A stretch of DNA of 64,000 bases. Origin: Leadbetterella sp964563435. Its GTDB lineage: Bacteria > Bacteroidota > Bacteroidia > Cytophagales > Spirosomataceae. The position numbers and the translations under genes were made by a program. Positions 34,905 through 44,747 of this stretch are shown piece by piece (positions within the stretch are counted from its first letter, which is position 1; each line of letters begins with the position of its first letter). The DNA is taken from positions 1 through 64,000 of the forward strand of contig CAZLXI010000017.1 in the NCBI GenBank assembly GCA_964563435.1, written 5' to 3'. The notes beneath the pieces are model-generated. The model ran no database searches. It was given only the letters and a program-made list of their open reading frames with translations, and was not told the DNA's origin.

Positions 34905-37214
34905 TTAAAGGGCAGGAAGAGCTCCGATGTTACTATGAACTTTAATTTTAGCTTCTTCAACACTACTGTTGAAAGGGAAAAGGGTTTCAAACAAATATTC
35001 AGGTGTAAGTGCAAAGTGAATACCTGTTTCCAGCTCTGCTCTTTCATTGTCGGTCCGGATAAATAATTTTTCGCCGTCAAAATAGACATAGCAATCACCT
35101 GATTTATTCAAAGCTACCCGGTAAGAGTTTCCGCTGGTATAAACGTAATCAGTATTCGGGTTAAACATATTGTTTAATTTGAATTTCCCGACAGCAATGC
35201 GTTCCGTCTGTGTCAGATGTCCTGAGGAATTCAGTTTATCTTCAGGCAACAGTTCTTCTTCATCAATCCCGGTTGGAAAAAGAAGTCGCAGTAAACTTAT
35301 TCTTTCGGTATACTTTTTACTGTCAGAATTTCTGATTTCTTTAGCCAGATCCTCTGCTACAACAAAAGGGAAGCCTGCCAGGTTGGAATCATGGTTGATG
35401 ATCATTTCCTGATGAGCTCCTTCCAGACATATCTTTTTTAATCGGGTTTTGTCTGTTTCATTGTCCAGAACTTCAACCTCAATGTTTCGACTTATAAATG
35501 TATCCCTGAGTGTTTTTAACAGCGGAGAAAAAAGGAAGGAACGGCCTGTAAGAATTATTTTAAGAGATTGATTATGGGTAAGATAGTTAGTCAGATATGC
35601 TGAAATAGTACTAATGAGCTTGTTGATGGCATCATCTATATAGCCGTATTCATCCATGATCGTTCCCTGAGGGCTTTGAATTATTTCTCTCAGGAATTCA
35701 AGGATCTGGGAATCTGTGATAGTTCCCAGGTCACCTTTACTTTGTAGCATGGATTTTACATTTTCACTGAATTCCAGGTTTTTTAAAGGCTTGACACCGT
35801 TAGTCCTGAAATTGGCTTTTATACGTTCGACAAAATCGAGAAATTCAAGCTGGAATGCTTTCGCATCATTCAGAAGATATTTTTTCAGAGCTGTTCGTTT
35901 AAGATGTTCGTCTTTCCCGAAAATAAGGGTAAAGATAGTTTCTACGAAAGCGTACGTGATAACATTTCCTGCTCCGACAAATCCGGAACGGAATTCAGAA
36001 GTGAGATTACTGTGTATATCAGAACTTATTACAGAAAAATCTGTAGTTCCTTTTCCCATATCAATAATGATGAAGCGGGAATTCGGTTTTCTTCTTTGTA
36101 TAGCATTCTCGTCCCACCAATAACCTAAAAAAGAAGCATCACTTTCAGAAATCGTGAAAACTTCATGAGCAGCTATATCATACTCACCGGATACAGCTGA
36201 AATAAATAAATTGGTTTGATGTATCAGATTACTTATTCTGTGTTGTGAAAGAACATTGGGCATAAGTAAACGAACCTGTATATTTATTTCATCGGCGTGA
36301 TTTACGGATCGGATTTCGCTTAAAGCAGAATGCAGAAAGCCATTAAGGATTTTTTGTTGTACTTCGGCTACCATATCATCAAAATTCCGCCGGCTCAGTC
36401 CTTTGTAATGCCGGGCAAACTTCAGATCAAAATTATATGCCCCCATGTTGGCGATTTTCAGGTTTGAAACGAGCCTGTAATGGTCATGTAGCCGATCGGA
36501 GTCGAGTACACGGGTTAAAAGAGGTACCAGTTCATCTTCAGTTCCCGGGCTTTGATGAAAATCGAAAATACTGTCCTGTGTTTTTATATAAAACAGTGAC
36601 CGGTAAAGTTCGTTGTCTTCCGATTGATGAAACCGGTCGTTCCGGACCAGTTTTTCTGTATAGAACCTTTGGTTTAATGATGAGGTAAGTGAATGCCGTT
36701 TAAGCCGCTCATCGGTTTTTCTGTGAACGGTCATCTGGCTGGCTTCCGAACCGAAATCAATAGCGATGTGATAGATGGAATCAGGTTTGGCAAAATGGAT
36801 TTTTTTCTCACCCTCATATGTTTTACCGTTCACCGTTTCAAAATGAAACGCAATGATTTTCAGATCTTTTGACTCATTATATTCTAAAAGATATTGTCCT
36901 GCCGTATTGTTTTTTAAAGCTATTTTATCCGGTATAATGGCAACGGATGGTTCCTCTTTTCCCTCTTTGAGAAATATCGCCAGCTTGTCCCCTGTTTTTT
37001 TTATTTCATGGATGTAGAAAGGCAGATCGTCTTTGCCTGTGTGACCGGTCAGAACATTACTTACCGTACGAAAAAGGAGAAGCTTGCCTTCAGTCCTCGG
37101 AATGATAGTACATTCAGCAGGATTGCTTTGAAAAACATTGTTTTTCTTTTCCGAAAGACGAATAAACGTTAATTTTTTATTTAATATCAAAAGAGGTAAA
37201 TCATAGTAACTCAT
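34905..37214 (-). CDS. Actin/Hsp70-fold ATPase (island)
   Basis: The 769 residues have no signal peptide or membrane helix. An N-terminal extension (about 1-140) of unknown fold precedes an actin/Hsp70-type core: phosphate-1 motif IAIDFGSEASQ at 150-160, phosphate-2 motif IIIDMGKGTTDFSVIS at 382-397, a GFVGAGNVI glycine loop near 411-419, and the adenosine motif LKIILTGRSFLFSP at 551-564. All three nucleotide-binding motifs are intact. It is longer than DnaK or MreB and close to neither. Lying next to a cell-wall synthase it could be a filament or scaffold, like MreB, or a chaperone-like regulator. The last part (about 600-769) is unfamiliar. Confidence 0.85.
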   Translation of the reverse strand: MSYYDLPLLILNKKLTFIRLSEKKNNVFQSNPAECTIIPRTEGKLLLFRTVSNVLTGHTGKDDLPFYIHEIKKTGDKLAIFLKEGKEEPSVAIIPDKIALKNNTAGQYLLEYNESKDLKIIAFHFETVNGKTYEGEKKIHFAKPDSIYHIAIDFGSEASQMTVHRKTDERLKRHSLTSSLNQRFYTEKLVRNDRFHQSEDNELYRSLFYIKTQDSIFDFHQSPGTEDELVPLLTRVLDSDRLHDHYRLVSNLKIANMGAYNFDLKFARHYKGLSRRNFDDMVAEVQQKILNGFLHSALSEIRSVNHADEINIQVRLLMPNVLSQHRISNLIHQTNLFISAVSGEYDIAAHEVFTISESDASFLGYWWDENAIQRRKPNSRFIIIDMGKGTTDFSVISSDIHSNLTSEFRSGFVGAGNVITYAFVETIFTLIFGKDEHLKRTALKKYLLNDAKAFQLEFLDFVERIKANFRTNGVKPLKNLEFSENVKSMLQSKGDLGTITDSQILEFLREIIQSPQGTIMDEYGYIDDAINKLISTISAYLTNYLTHNQSLKIILTGRSFLFSPLLKTLRDTFISRNIEVEVLDNETDKTRLKKICLEGAHQEMIINHDSNLAGFPFVVAEDLAKEIRNSDSKKYTERISLLRLLFPTGIDEEELLPEDKLNSSGHLTQTERIAVGKFKLNNMFNPNTDYVYTSGNSYRVALNKSGDCYVYFDGEKLFIRTDNERAELETGIHFALTPEYLFETLFPFNSSVEEAKIKVHSNIGALPAL

Positions 37215-37307
37215 AGCAAAATCATTTTAATAGTAAATCGATAGGTCTGGAATAAATCATCTGAAGCCGGCAGGAAAATAAGTTGCTGCTGTAATCATAT
37301 ATTCTGA

Positions 37308-38225
37308 TTAAAATTTCAGGTTATTAATTTCTTTTATTAGTTCAATGGCTTCATCCTTGTGCGGATTGGTGTTATCGTTGGCAACCGTTTCGGCTGCTTT
37401 TAGTGCGGCCGGGAAGTTGTTCATGCCCAGATAAGTAAGGGCTTTGTACCAATTGGCTTCTTTTTGGACAATACCGACGTTCACCTTGTCCAGTGTTTCC
37501 AGGGTTAACCTGTAGTTGCCGGCATAGAGGTAGCCGATGCCCAGGTAAAGGTTCTGATAAGCTTTGTCGGTCTGGCTGAATTTATCGGATTCGTTTCCTT
37601 CAGCAGGAGCTCCGAACAACGGTTCGTCATCCGCTTCGGAAGCAGCATTCAGTGCTTTTAATTCCCGGATGCCCGCTTCGTAATTTTTCTGGTTGATTTT
37701 TGCTACGGCAGCCGTAAACTTTTCCGGTACGTGTTCGAGAGGCCTGGAAAGATTGCCGGCGAGTAAGGCTCGGAGATCCTGTTTTTGCGGATTTGGAAGA
37801 ACGGGCGTTTGTTCGGCAGCCGGGGTATGAGCATGTGTGCTGTCAGGAGGTGATATTTCTTCGGCTAACGGAGTGTCTGCAGGCGCTTTATTAATATACC
37901 ACCAGCTTAAACCTGCAGCCAGTAAAACAGTGACTCCTGCGGCCATTCTGAAAAGAAGCTTTGTCTGGAGAGGCCTGACGATCGTGGCCGCTTTTTCGGA
38001 TTCACCTGCTTCTTCACTGAATACCTGCTGTAAAGCTTCTTCTGCCGATCTTTTGTATGCATTGTACCTTCCGGCTTCTTCGACATTTTTCCAGAATTCA
38101 AATTCTTCTTTCAAATCATCGTCAGAAGCCATTCTCTTTAAAAAATCTGCTTTCTTTTGTTCCGATACATGCCCATGAAGTACCTCATGGATCTCGTTTA
38201 ATTCTTCTTCCGAAAACTTTTTCAT
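37308..38225 (-). CDS. Probable anti-sigma membrane protein with TPR domain (island)
   Basis: The 305 residues comprise a cytoplasmic helical part (1-90; FSEEELNEIHEVLHG, then SDDDLKEEFEFWKNVEEA), one membrane helix (about 93-110), a Pro/Ala/Thr-rich linker and a periplasmic TPR-like domain (about 165-300, LGIGYLYAGNYRLTLETL). The gene overlaps the end of the sigma-factor gene by four bases. Cytoplasmic binding part, single helix and periplasmic sensor make a typical anti-sigma layout. The conserved ZAS zinc motif (HxxxCxxC) is absent, so it would be a divergent type. Confidence 0.7.
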   Translation of the reverse strand: MKKFSEEELNEIHEVLHGHVSEQKKADFLKRMASDDDLKEEFEFWKNVEEAGRYNAYKRSAEEALQQVFSEEAGESEKAATIVRPLQTKLLFRMAAGVTVLLAAGLSWWYINKAPADTPLAEEISPPDSTHAHTPAAEQTPVLPNPQKQDLRALLAGNLSRPLEHVPEKFTAAVAKINQKNYEAGIRELKALNAASEADDEPLFGAPAEGNESDKFSQTDKAYQNLYLGIGYLYAGNYRLTLETLDKVNVGIVQKEANWYKALTYLGMNNFPAALKAAETVANDNTNPHKDEAIELIKEINNLKF

Positions 38226-38773
38226 TGTAAATATTCTTTTAAAAGAGGTCGTATCTTAGTTCTGGCTTTATGCAAAAAACTACTTACCGAACTTTCTGAT
38301 AGAGAAAGCCGGGCCGCGATTTCAGGATTTTTGTACCCCATTACCGACATTTGTAAAACTGATCTCTCATTTTCTGTTAAATATTTCTCCATAGTCTCTT
38401 TTACCAGCAGGTTGAATTCTTCTGACTGCTGATAGACTTCCGGCTGAGGAGTCTGTTCACTGAAAGGCTGTTCTCGTTTTGCCCTTATGAAGTCTATGGC
38501 TCTGTTTCTTATTACTGTCACTACATTATTGATTATTGAGTTACAGTTTTGTTTCGCAGCAAAAAGCTTTGCTTTATTCCTGCAAAATTCCAGCATGGCC
38601 TGACCAACCATATCTTTGAAAATTTCTTCTTTTTCCGGGAAATTGATTAGTTTCGTTTTTACAAAACCGGCTCTTTTTACGATCTCCTGGGTGAAAACAT
38701 GCCAGGCCGACGATTTGTTAAGCTCTACGTCACGGCAAAGCTCTTCAATCTGGATATGGTAGTATTCTTTCAT
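38222..38773 (-). CDS. ECF-like RNA polymerase sigma factor (island)
   Basis: I start at ATG 38773 (MKEYYHIQIEELCRD), giving 183 residues; an earlier in-frame ATG (38986) would add 71 unlikely residues running through the promoter. Region 2 is recognisable but diverged (about 25-105, with IINNVVTVIRNRAIDFIRAKR as the 2.3/2.4-like helix). Region 4 is clear (about 130-175): LTENERSVLQMSVMGYKNPEIAARLSLSESSVSSFLHKARTKIR. Such factors redirect RNA polymerase to a small private regulon. With its overlapping membrane partner and the divergent protease genes, it is the natural switch of the island. Confidence 0.8.
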   Translation of the reverse strand: MKEYYHIQIEELCRDVELNKSSAWHVFTQEIVKRAGFVKTKLINFPEKEEIFKDMVGQAMLEFCRNKAKLFAAKQNCNSIINNVVTVIRNRAIDFIRAKREQPFSEQTPQPEVYQQSEEFNLLVKETMEKYLTENERSVLQMSVMGYKNPEIAARLSLSESSVSSFLHKARTKIRPLLKEYLQ

Positions 38774-38822
38774 CTTAGGGAAAGTGATCAATGGCTTATT
38801 CAGGACAGGGATAATTTTAAAC

Positions 38823-38830
38823 CAAAAATA
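38823..38830 (-). promoter_or_regulatory. -7 box upstream of the sigma-factor gene
   Basis: TATTTTTG on the minus strand matches TAnnTTTG and would start the mRNA near 38816, about 43 bases before ATG 38773. It supports that start over the one at 38986. The 248-base gap 38774-39021 must also hold the divergent promoter for the protease genes, for which I see no exact -7 match. They may depend on the island's own sigma factor. Confidence 0.4.
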
Positions 38831-39021
38831 AGGATTTTTTTGAAATATTTGTAAAAAATCATTGACCGGATTCCAGCTGAAAAAATAGTGTGCAGGCAAC
38901 GTTTTAATCAGGTATTTTTTATGTTCTTGCAGGTTTATCGGATTGATTAAGAAAAAATCATCATTCCGGATCCTAAAAAGAAACAAATAGTGTTCATTAG
39001 AGTATATAATTATGATTTTGT

Positions 39022-41118
39022 ATGAGGTTGTGTTCTGTTTTTATTCTGATATTCTGTCCTCTGATTATCCGGGCTCAGGAAATTGCCGGAAAATACAGAT
39101 TTCCTCAGGAGGTTGAGGTGATTTCAGCCGCAGTCAGCACTGACGGTAAAAAAATAGCAAGCGGAAGCGAAGATAAAACGGTGAAAGTATGGGATACTGC
39201 CACAGGCAGGGAGCTTCGTAGTTTTCAGGGGCACGGGGCACCGGTCAGTTCCGTGGCGTTCAGCCCTGACGGAAAAAGAGTGCTGAGTGGGAGTCGGGAT
39301 AAAACACTGAAAATGTGGGATGTTGTTTCCGGGCGTGAGCTCAGGACGTTTCGGGGGCACCACTCCGGAATTACTTCCGTAACTTTCAGTCCTGATGGGA
39401 AGAGAGTGCTGAGCGGAAGTTCCGATGAAACGCTGAAACTCTGGGATGCGGAGTCCGGCAATGAAATCAGAACGCTGGAAGGGGGCTTCGAACTGTTGTC
39501 TGTTGCCTTTAGTCCGGATGGTAACAAGGTTCTCGCAGGTGGAACAAGTGTGGGAAAGGCTATAAAATTGTGGGCCGCGGATTCAGGCCGGGAGCTGGGC
39601 TCTTTGGGAAAGGACGGGGACATTATTGCTGCTGTAGCTTTTAGTCCTGACGGCAAAAAAATACTCAGCGGCAGTTTTGACGGAACAATAAAATTATGGA
39701 ATGCTGATACCGGAAAAGAGCTGCGGGTGTTTTTCGAACATGCAGACAATATAAATTATGTCGGATTTAGCCCGGACGGTACAAAAATACTGGGCGGTAG
39801 TCAGAGTGCTCTCAAAATATGGAATACAGATACAAGCGAAATGACCGGTAATGTTGCATTGGAAGCCCCGGCAAGTCAGATCTTTTTCAACCGTGCGGGG
39901 GATAACCTGCTGATAGTCACATCTGCCGGCTGGATGTCTGTTCACATAGAAGAGCCGGTATATGGAAGCAGGAATAAAGGTGTTCAAAAAGCAGGAGAAA
40001 TTACTTTTGAAGAAAAGATACAGGTGGAAGACTCTCCTGTACCGGCATTATCTGCCGGTTTTGCCCGTTTTGTTTTTTTGGATGATAAGATACGCGAAAG
40101 TACTGAAGGACAACCTGCCAGGTTTACGCAGGGCGTAGTTTCTGTCAGGGGCCAGTGGCTTGCTGATTTTGACCTGAATTCATCTGAATTCTCTCTCTTG
40201 CTGAATGGAGAGCCTGTTACTGACGGAGGAAAATCTCTTAGTTCTGCAAAGAAAAATAAAACCGATATTTCCCTGTCACAAACCATATCTTTAAAAAAAG
40301 GAATTAATTATGTTCAGTGGAAGCTCGAAAGCCGTGGCCGCGAAGCGAAATACAGCGAAGTAAAATACCTGTTTTATGACGATGTTTCACAGCCGGATTT
40401 GTACCTGTATGCCATTGGCGTAGCTTCAGATGATCTGAAATATACCCGGAATGATGCCTATAAGATAAAAGAGATATTCGAGTCACAGAAAGGAGTGCTG
40501 TTCAGAGAGGTAAATGCTGCAGCGATTACGGGTGAACGGACCGATGCGGCGTCGTTAAAAAAACTTATGGAGAGTATAGGGAATGACCACCGCATCCGTC
40601 CTCAGGATATGATCCTGTTATTCTTTTCATCACATGGTTTGCCTGCTGCGAATACAGATTTTATCCTTTTGGCCCGTGACTATGATGATTTGACACCTAA
40701 AAGCACATCCCTTAATTATCAGGAGGATATTCTGGCTAATCTGGAGCGGCGGCCCAGTAAACGGGTAATATTTCTGGATGCCTGTTATAGTGGTAAAGGT
40801 GCTAAAGCCAGGCCGGATATTACTAAGGCACTGGCCGACACGCCTCCTGGATTCGTTATCATCAGCAGCAGTTCCGGTTCAGAACTTTCATATGAGGATG
40901 AAAAGTGGGAACACGGTAGTTTTACTTATGCCCTTTCCCGTGCCCTGAAAACCGGAGAGGCAGATACCGACGATGATAAGGTGATTACGGTCAGTGAATT
41001 GTATGAATATCTGAAAGTTGAAGTGCCGCGGCAAAACCGGAGTGCCGGCCGGCCGGCACAGAATCCGGATATCAGAAGAAAAGACGCCGATGATTTTCCT
41101 GTTTTCATACTGAAATGA
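39022..41118 (+). CDS. Exported WD40-repeat caspase-like protease (island)
   Basis: The 698 residues start with a signal peptide (about 1-18, ending IIRA). Six WD40 repeats follow (about 33-272), each with the same pattern (VAFSPDGKRVLSGSxDxTxKxWD). A strand-rich linker (about 315-455) leads to a caspase-like peptidase C14 domain (about 458-690). Catalytic His538 lies in LLFFSSHG and Cys588 in VIFLDACYSG, both intact. Caspase-WD40 proteins are usually cytoplasmic signalling or cell-death enzymes; an export signal makes this one a periplasmic or secreted protease. It is the first of two protease genes read away from the sigma factor. Substrate preference cannot be read. Confidence 0.9.
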   Translation: MRLCSVFILIFCPLIIRAQEIAGKYRFPQEVEVISAAVSTDGKKIASGSEDKTVKVWDTATGRELRSFQGHGAPVSSVAFSPDGKRVLSGSRDKTLKMWDVVSGRELRTFRGHHSGITSVTFSPDGKRVLSGSSDETLKLWDAESGNEIRTLEGGFELLSVAFSPDGNKVLAGGTSVGKAIKLWAADSGRELGSLGKDGDIIAAVAFSPDGKKILSGSFDGTIKLWNADTGKELRVFFEHADNINYVGFSPDGTKILGGSQSALKIWNTDTSEMTGNVALEAPASQIFFNRAGDNLLIVTSAGWMSVHIEEPVYGSRNKGVQKAGEITFEEKIQVEDSPVPALSAGFARFVFLDDKIRESTEGQPARFTQGVVSVRGQWLADFDLNSSEFSLLLNGEPVTDGGKSLSSAKKNKTDISLSQTISLKKGINYVQWKLESRGREAKYSEVKYLFYDDVSQPDLYLYAIGVASDDLKYTRNDAYKIKEIFESQKGVLFREVNAAAITGERTDAASLKKLMESIGNDHRIRPQDMILLFFSSHGLPAANTDFILLARDYDDLTPKSTSLNYQEDILANLERRPSKRVIFLDACYSGKGAKARPDITKALADTPPGFVIISSSSGSELSYEDEKWEHGSFTYALSRALKTGEADTDDDKVITVSELYEYLKVEVPRQNRSAGRPAQNPDIRRKDADDFPVFILK

Positions 41119-41136
41119 TAATTTGAATAATAACCG

Positions 41137-42579
41137 ATGAAACAACGAATACTCTTATTCCTGCTATTTCTGGGGCCATGGGACGCGTATTCGCAGGGAA
41201 TGATCTTTGATGAGGAAACATACCGCAGGATACCTTTGTTTAATCTGGCCGATCAGGATGAAACAGGAGCGAAAGAAAAAAGAATTCAGGTACCTCCGGC
41301 CAGAGATCTGCGTCCGTTTATGCCTTATATCACGGATCAGAAAGATTTATCCACCTGTGTTTCCATTTCCACTTTGTACTACGCCGCCGGCATACGACAG
41401 GCTTATTTACAGCAAAAAACTGACAGTAAACACATTTCTGATAATTATGCTTTGGCTCCTTTGTATAATCTGAGGAAAAATAACCTGGGATGTGAACAGA
41501 ATCTGAGGCTGGACGCCATGCTGAACGAATTACTGGAAAAAGGAGGTATTCCCTATAAGTTCTATCCATATGACGAATGTAGTCAATTACCTTTACCCGA
41601 AAGTGAAGTTTTCATAAGAGCGAAAGACCCGCAACGTTTGTGTGGTGGCTACAGTGAAAAGAACGGAAAGAAAATACATATTCCCTGTGATAAAGCCACA
41701 GGAACAATTAAAGTAGCGTTGGCAAACGGCTTTCCCGTAGTGGCCGGTATCCCTGTCGATAAGCTGAGAGAGTACAAACCCGGAATATCCAGACTGTATA
41801 AACCGGAAAAAAGTGAGCGTAAAGAATATCATGCGGTTACGATTGTGGGATACCATGAAGATGAGTTCATTGTGGCTAACAGCTGGGGGAAAAACTGGGG
41901 CGATAACGGGTATTTCCATATCCGGCAGACAGATATGGATAAAATTCTTGTAGGAGCGTTTACGTTTGGCCTGGATGTTACCGGACTGAATGTACAGGCT
42001 AATAAACTTACCAAAGGAGTAGGGGTTGTCTGTACAATGGCAAATAGCACGAACAGGATACAACCTGTTAAATATACGGAAAAAGGGGTGTATGTGACAG
42101 AAGAAAATTATAAGCCGGGAGATAGTTTTTATGGTTTTATCAGGAACCTGAATTCAGAAATGTTCGTGACGATAATTTCTCAGGACGCTGACAATTTTAA
42201 GGTGGAAAAACATTATCCCAGGCCGGAAGATGAGGCCGGGGTAACCTTGCTGCCGGCTGAAGGTTCTCCTGTTATATTCCCTCACCCTGATTATCCGTTA
42301 GAGATCACCGGTGGCCGGAAAGATTATCTGATTATTCTGGCCGGTAAAAGAGACATTTCATCTGATCTACCCCGGATTATGCGGGATCTTGAGCTTTTTT
42401 CAGACAATTCTCTTCCGGTTTCCAGTCGTCTGGAAAAGGTATTGGGCGAAAGAATGATTGCTTCAAAGGATATTTCATATTCTCTTAAGGAGGGCGGAAT
42501 AAAAGCCGAGCTGAAGAATATGGAGACTGTGGGAGATATTCTGCCCGTTATTATTGAGATTAATCATTCTGCAAAGTAA
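41137..42579 (+). CDS. Exported papain-like cysteine protease (C1 family, island)
   Basis: The 480 residues have a signal peptide (about 1-19). The catalytic domain (about 55-285) shows the papain set: oxyanion Gln68 and nucleophile Cys74 in DQKDLSTCVSISTLYYAAG, His232 in EYHAVTIVGYH, and Asn248 in VANSWGKNWGDNGYF. There is almost no propeptide between signal and catalytic domain. The C-terminal 190 residues form a strand-rich domain (about 310-475) with a DUF4384-like feel (KPGDSFYGFIRNLNSEMFVTIIS), common on caspase-type proteins. The gene follows the caspase gene by 18 bases, so the two proteases are made together and may act in a cascade. Confidence 0.88.
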   Translation: MKQRILLFLLFLGPWDAYSQGMIFDEETYRRIPLFNLADQDETGAKEKRIQVPPARDLRPFMPYITDQKDLSTCVSISTLYYAAGIRQAYLQQKTDSKHISDNYALAPLYNLRKNNLGCEQNLRLDAMLNELLEKGGIPYKFYPYDECSQLPLPESEVFIRAKDPQRLCGGYSEKNGKKIHIPCDKATGTIKVALANGFPVVAGIPVDKLREYKPGISRLYKPEKSERKEYHAVTIVGYHEDEFIVANSWGKNWGDNGYFHIRQTDMDKILVGAFTFGLDVTGLNVQANKLTKGVGVVCTMANSTNRIQPVKYTEKGVYVTEENYKPGDSFYGFIRNLNSEMFVTIISQDADNFKVEKHYPRPEDEAGVTLLPAEGSPVIFPHPDYPLEITGGRKDYLIILAGKRDISSDLPRIMRDLELFSDNSLPVSSRLEKVLGERMIASKDISYSLKEGGIKAELKNMETVGDILPVIIEINHSAK

Positions 42580-42681
42580 TTCCCTTTCAATTTCTGCATG
42601 TAATTACAATGGAAGTTTACAAGACAGGATTCTGACAAAAAACTAAAAAATATTACGTTTCATAATTAAATTGTTGATACA

Positions 42682-43401
42682 CTAGATCTTAAGAATCTCG
42701 CAGGCCCGCCGGGATGCGTCCTGCTCGGCTTTCTTCTTATTCCAGCCGTTTCCATGGCTGATGATCTCCGTGTCTACCAGCACCTGGGCCACAAACTCGC
42801 GGCTGTGGTTTTTTCCTTTTTCTTCTACGATCACAAACTCCACTTTCTTTCCCTCTGACTGGGCCCAGCTCAGGATGGCCGACTTGTAGTTGGTGTTGTT
42901 GGAAATTACCTCGTCGAGGTTAAAGTGATTGGACAGGAGCTTGGACACCACAAACTTCTGGGTGAACTTATAGCCTTTGTCGAGATAAATGGCCCCGATA
43001 AGCGCCTCCATGGCATCGCCCAGCAGGGAGGTACGGTGGTAATTCTTCGTTCCGTCAGATTCGATCAGGTTCTCCAACCCAAGTTTCCGGCCCACATTAT
43101 TGAGCGACTCGCGGTTTACTATCCTCGACCGGATCTCGGTCAGGAAGCCCTCATTCTTGAAAGGATATTTTTTGAAGAGATACTCGCCTACGATCAGGCC
43201 CAGAACGGCATCTCCCAGAAATTCGAGGCGCTCATTGGATTCCCTGAACCCTTTAAAGGAACTCTCTTTCGAAGCGGAGGTATGACGAAAGGCCAGCTGA
43301 TAAATAAGAGGGTTGGACGGCTTTATACCCACAATTAACTCAATGGCCCTGTTAAAGTCTTTGAATTTATCATCCCGTCCAAAAAACCTCCCTATATTCA
43401 T
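42682..43401 (-). CDS. rnc: Ribonuclease III
   Basis: The 239-residue protein has the RNase III domain with signature NERLEFLGDAVLGLI (about 58-72) and the second acidic cluster LGDAMEALIGAIYLDKGY (about 128-145). A double-stranded RNA-binding domain at the end finishes with KKKAEQDASRRACEILKI. It cuts double-stranded RNA in rRNA and mRNA processing. It follows fabF by 11 bases in the order acpP-fabF-rnc, a common bacterial arrangement. Its last 18 codons are duplicated 21.4 kb away, and the stop codon right after Ile appears to come from the island rather than the original gene. Confidence 0.97.
   Translation of the reverse strand: MNIGRFFGRDDKFKDFNRAIELIVGIKPSNPLIYQLAFRHTSASKESSFKGFRESNERLEFLGDAVLGLIVGEYLFKKYPFKNEGFLTEIRSRIVNRESLNNVGRKLGLENLIESDGTKNYHRTSLLGDAMEALIGAIYLDKGYKFTQKFVVSKLLSNHFNLDEVISNNTNYKSAILSWAQSEGKKVEFVIVEEKGKNHSREFVAQVLVDTEIISHGNGWNKKKAEQDASRRACEILKI
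42685..42738. repeat. Right 54-bp direct repeat (end of intact rnc)
   Basis: This is the 3' coding end of rnc and matches 21295-21348 at 53 of 54 bases. The 102-base gap between the papain-like gene and rnc (42580-42681) contains no other feature I can see. It is AT-rich and belongs to the island side. Confidence 0.85.
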
Positions 43402-43412
43402 TCAATATCTCC

Positions 43413-44660
<1,248 letters not shown>

Positions 44661-44747
44661 ATTCTAAAAAATTAAAAGTTCAATACCCCAATCTCAAATG
44701 CCTAAACATTTTCCAATAGAATATTGAACTTAGTCTGAGCGAAATAA

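Larger units (their letters stand above)
21349..42684. mobile_element. Putative genomic island inserted at the 3' end of rnc
   Basis: About 21.3 kb lies between two direct copies of the end of rnc. The DNA is visibly richer in A and T than both flanks, and its genes share a theme (envelope-exported proteins, a cell-wall synthase, an actin-like ATPase, their own sigma factor) that has nothing to do with the acpP-fabF-rnc genes beside it. The ancestral joint can be rebuilt: rnc ending ...ILKIQGGS, overlapping tail to tail with the gene at 20571. No integrase, transposase or transfer gene is visible, so the island either lost its integrase or was moved by one encoded elsewhere. Confidence 0.65.

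Noticed and set aside
39022..42579. Abortive-infection or type III CRISPR-linked caspase system
   Set aside because: Both proteases carry signal peptides, and no CRISPR, nucleotide cyclase or effector gene typical of such systems is nearby.
21349..42684. An integrase, transposase or conjugation gene inside the island
   Set aside because: I looked for tyrosine or serine recombinase motifs, DDE transposases and relaxases and saw none in any island product.
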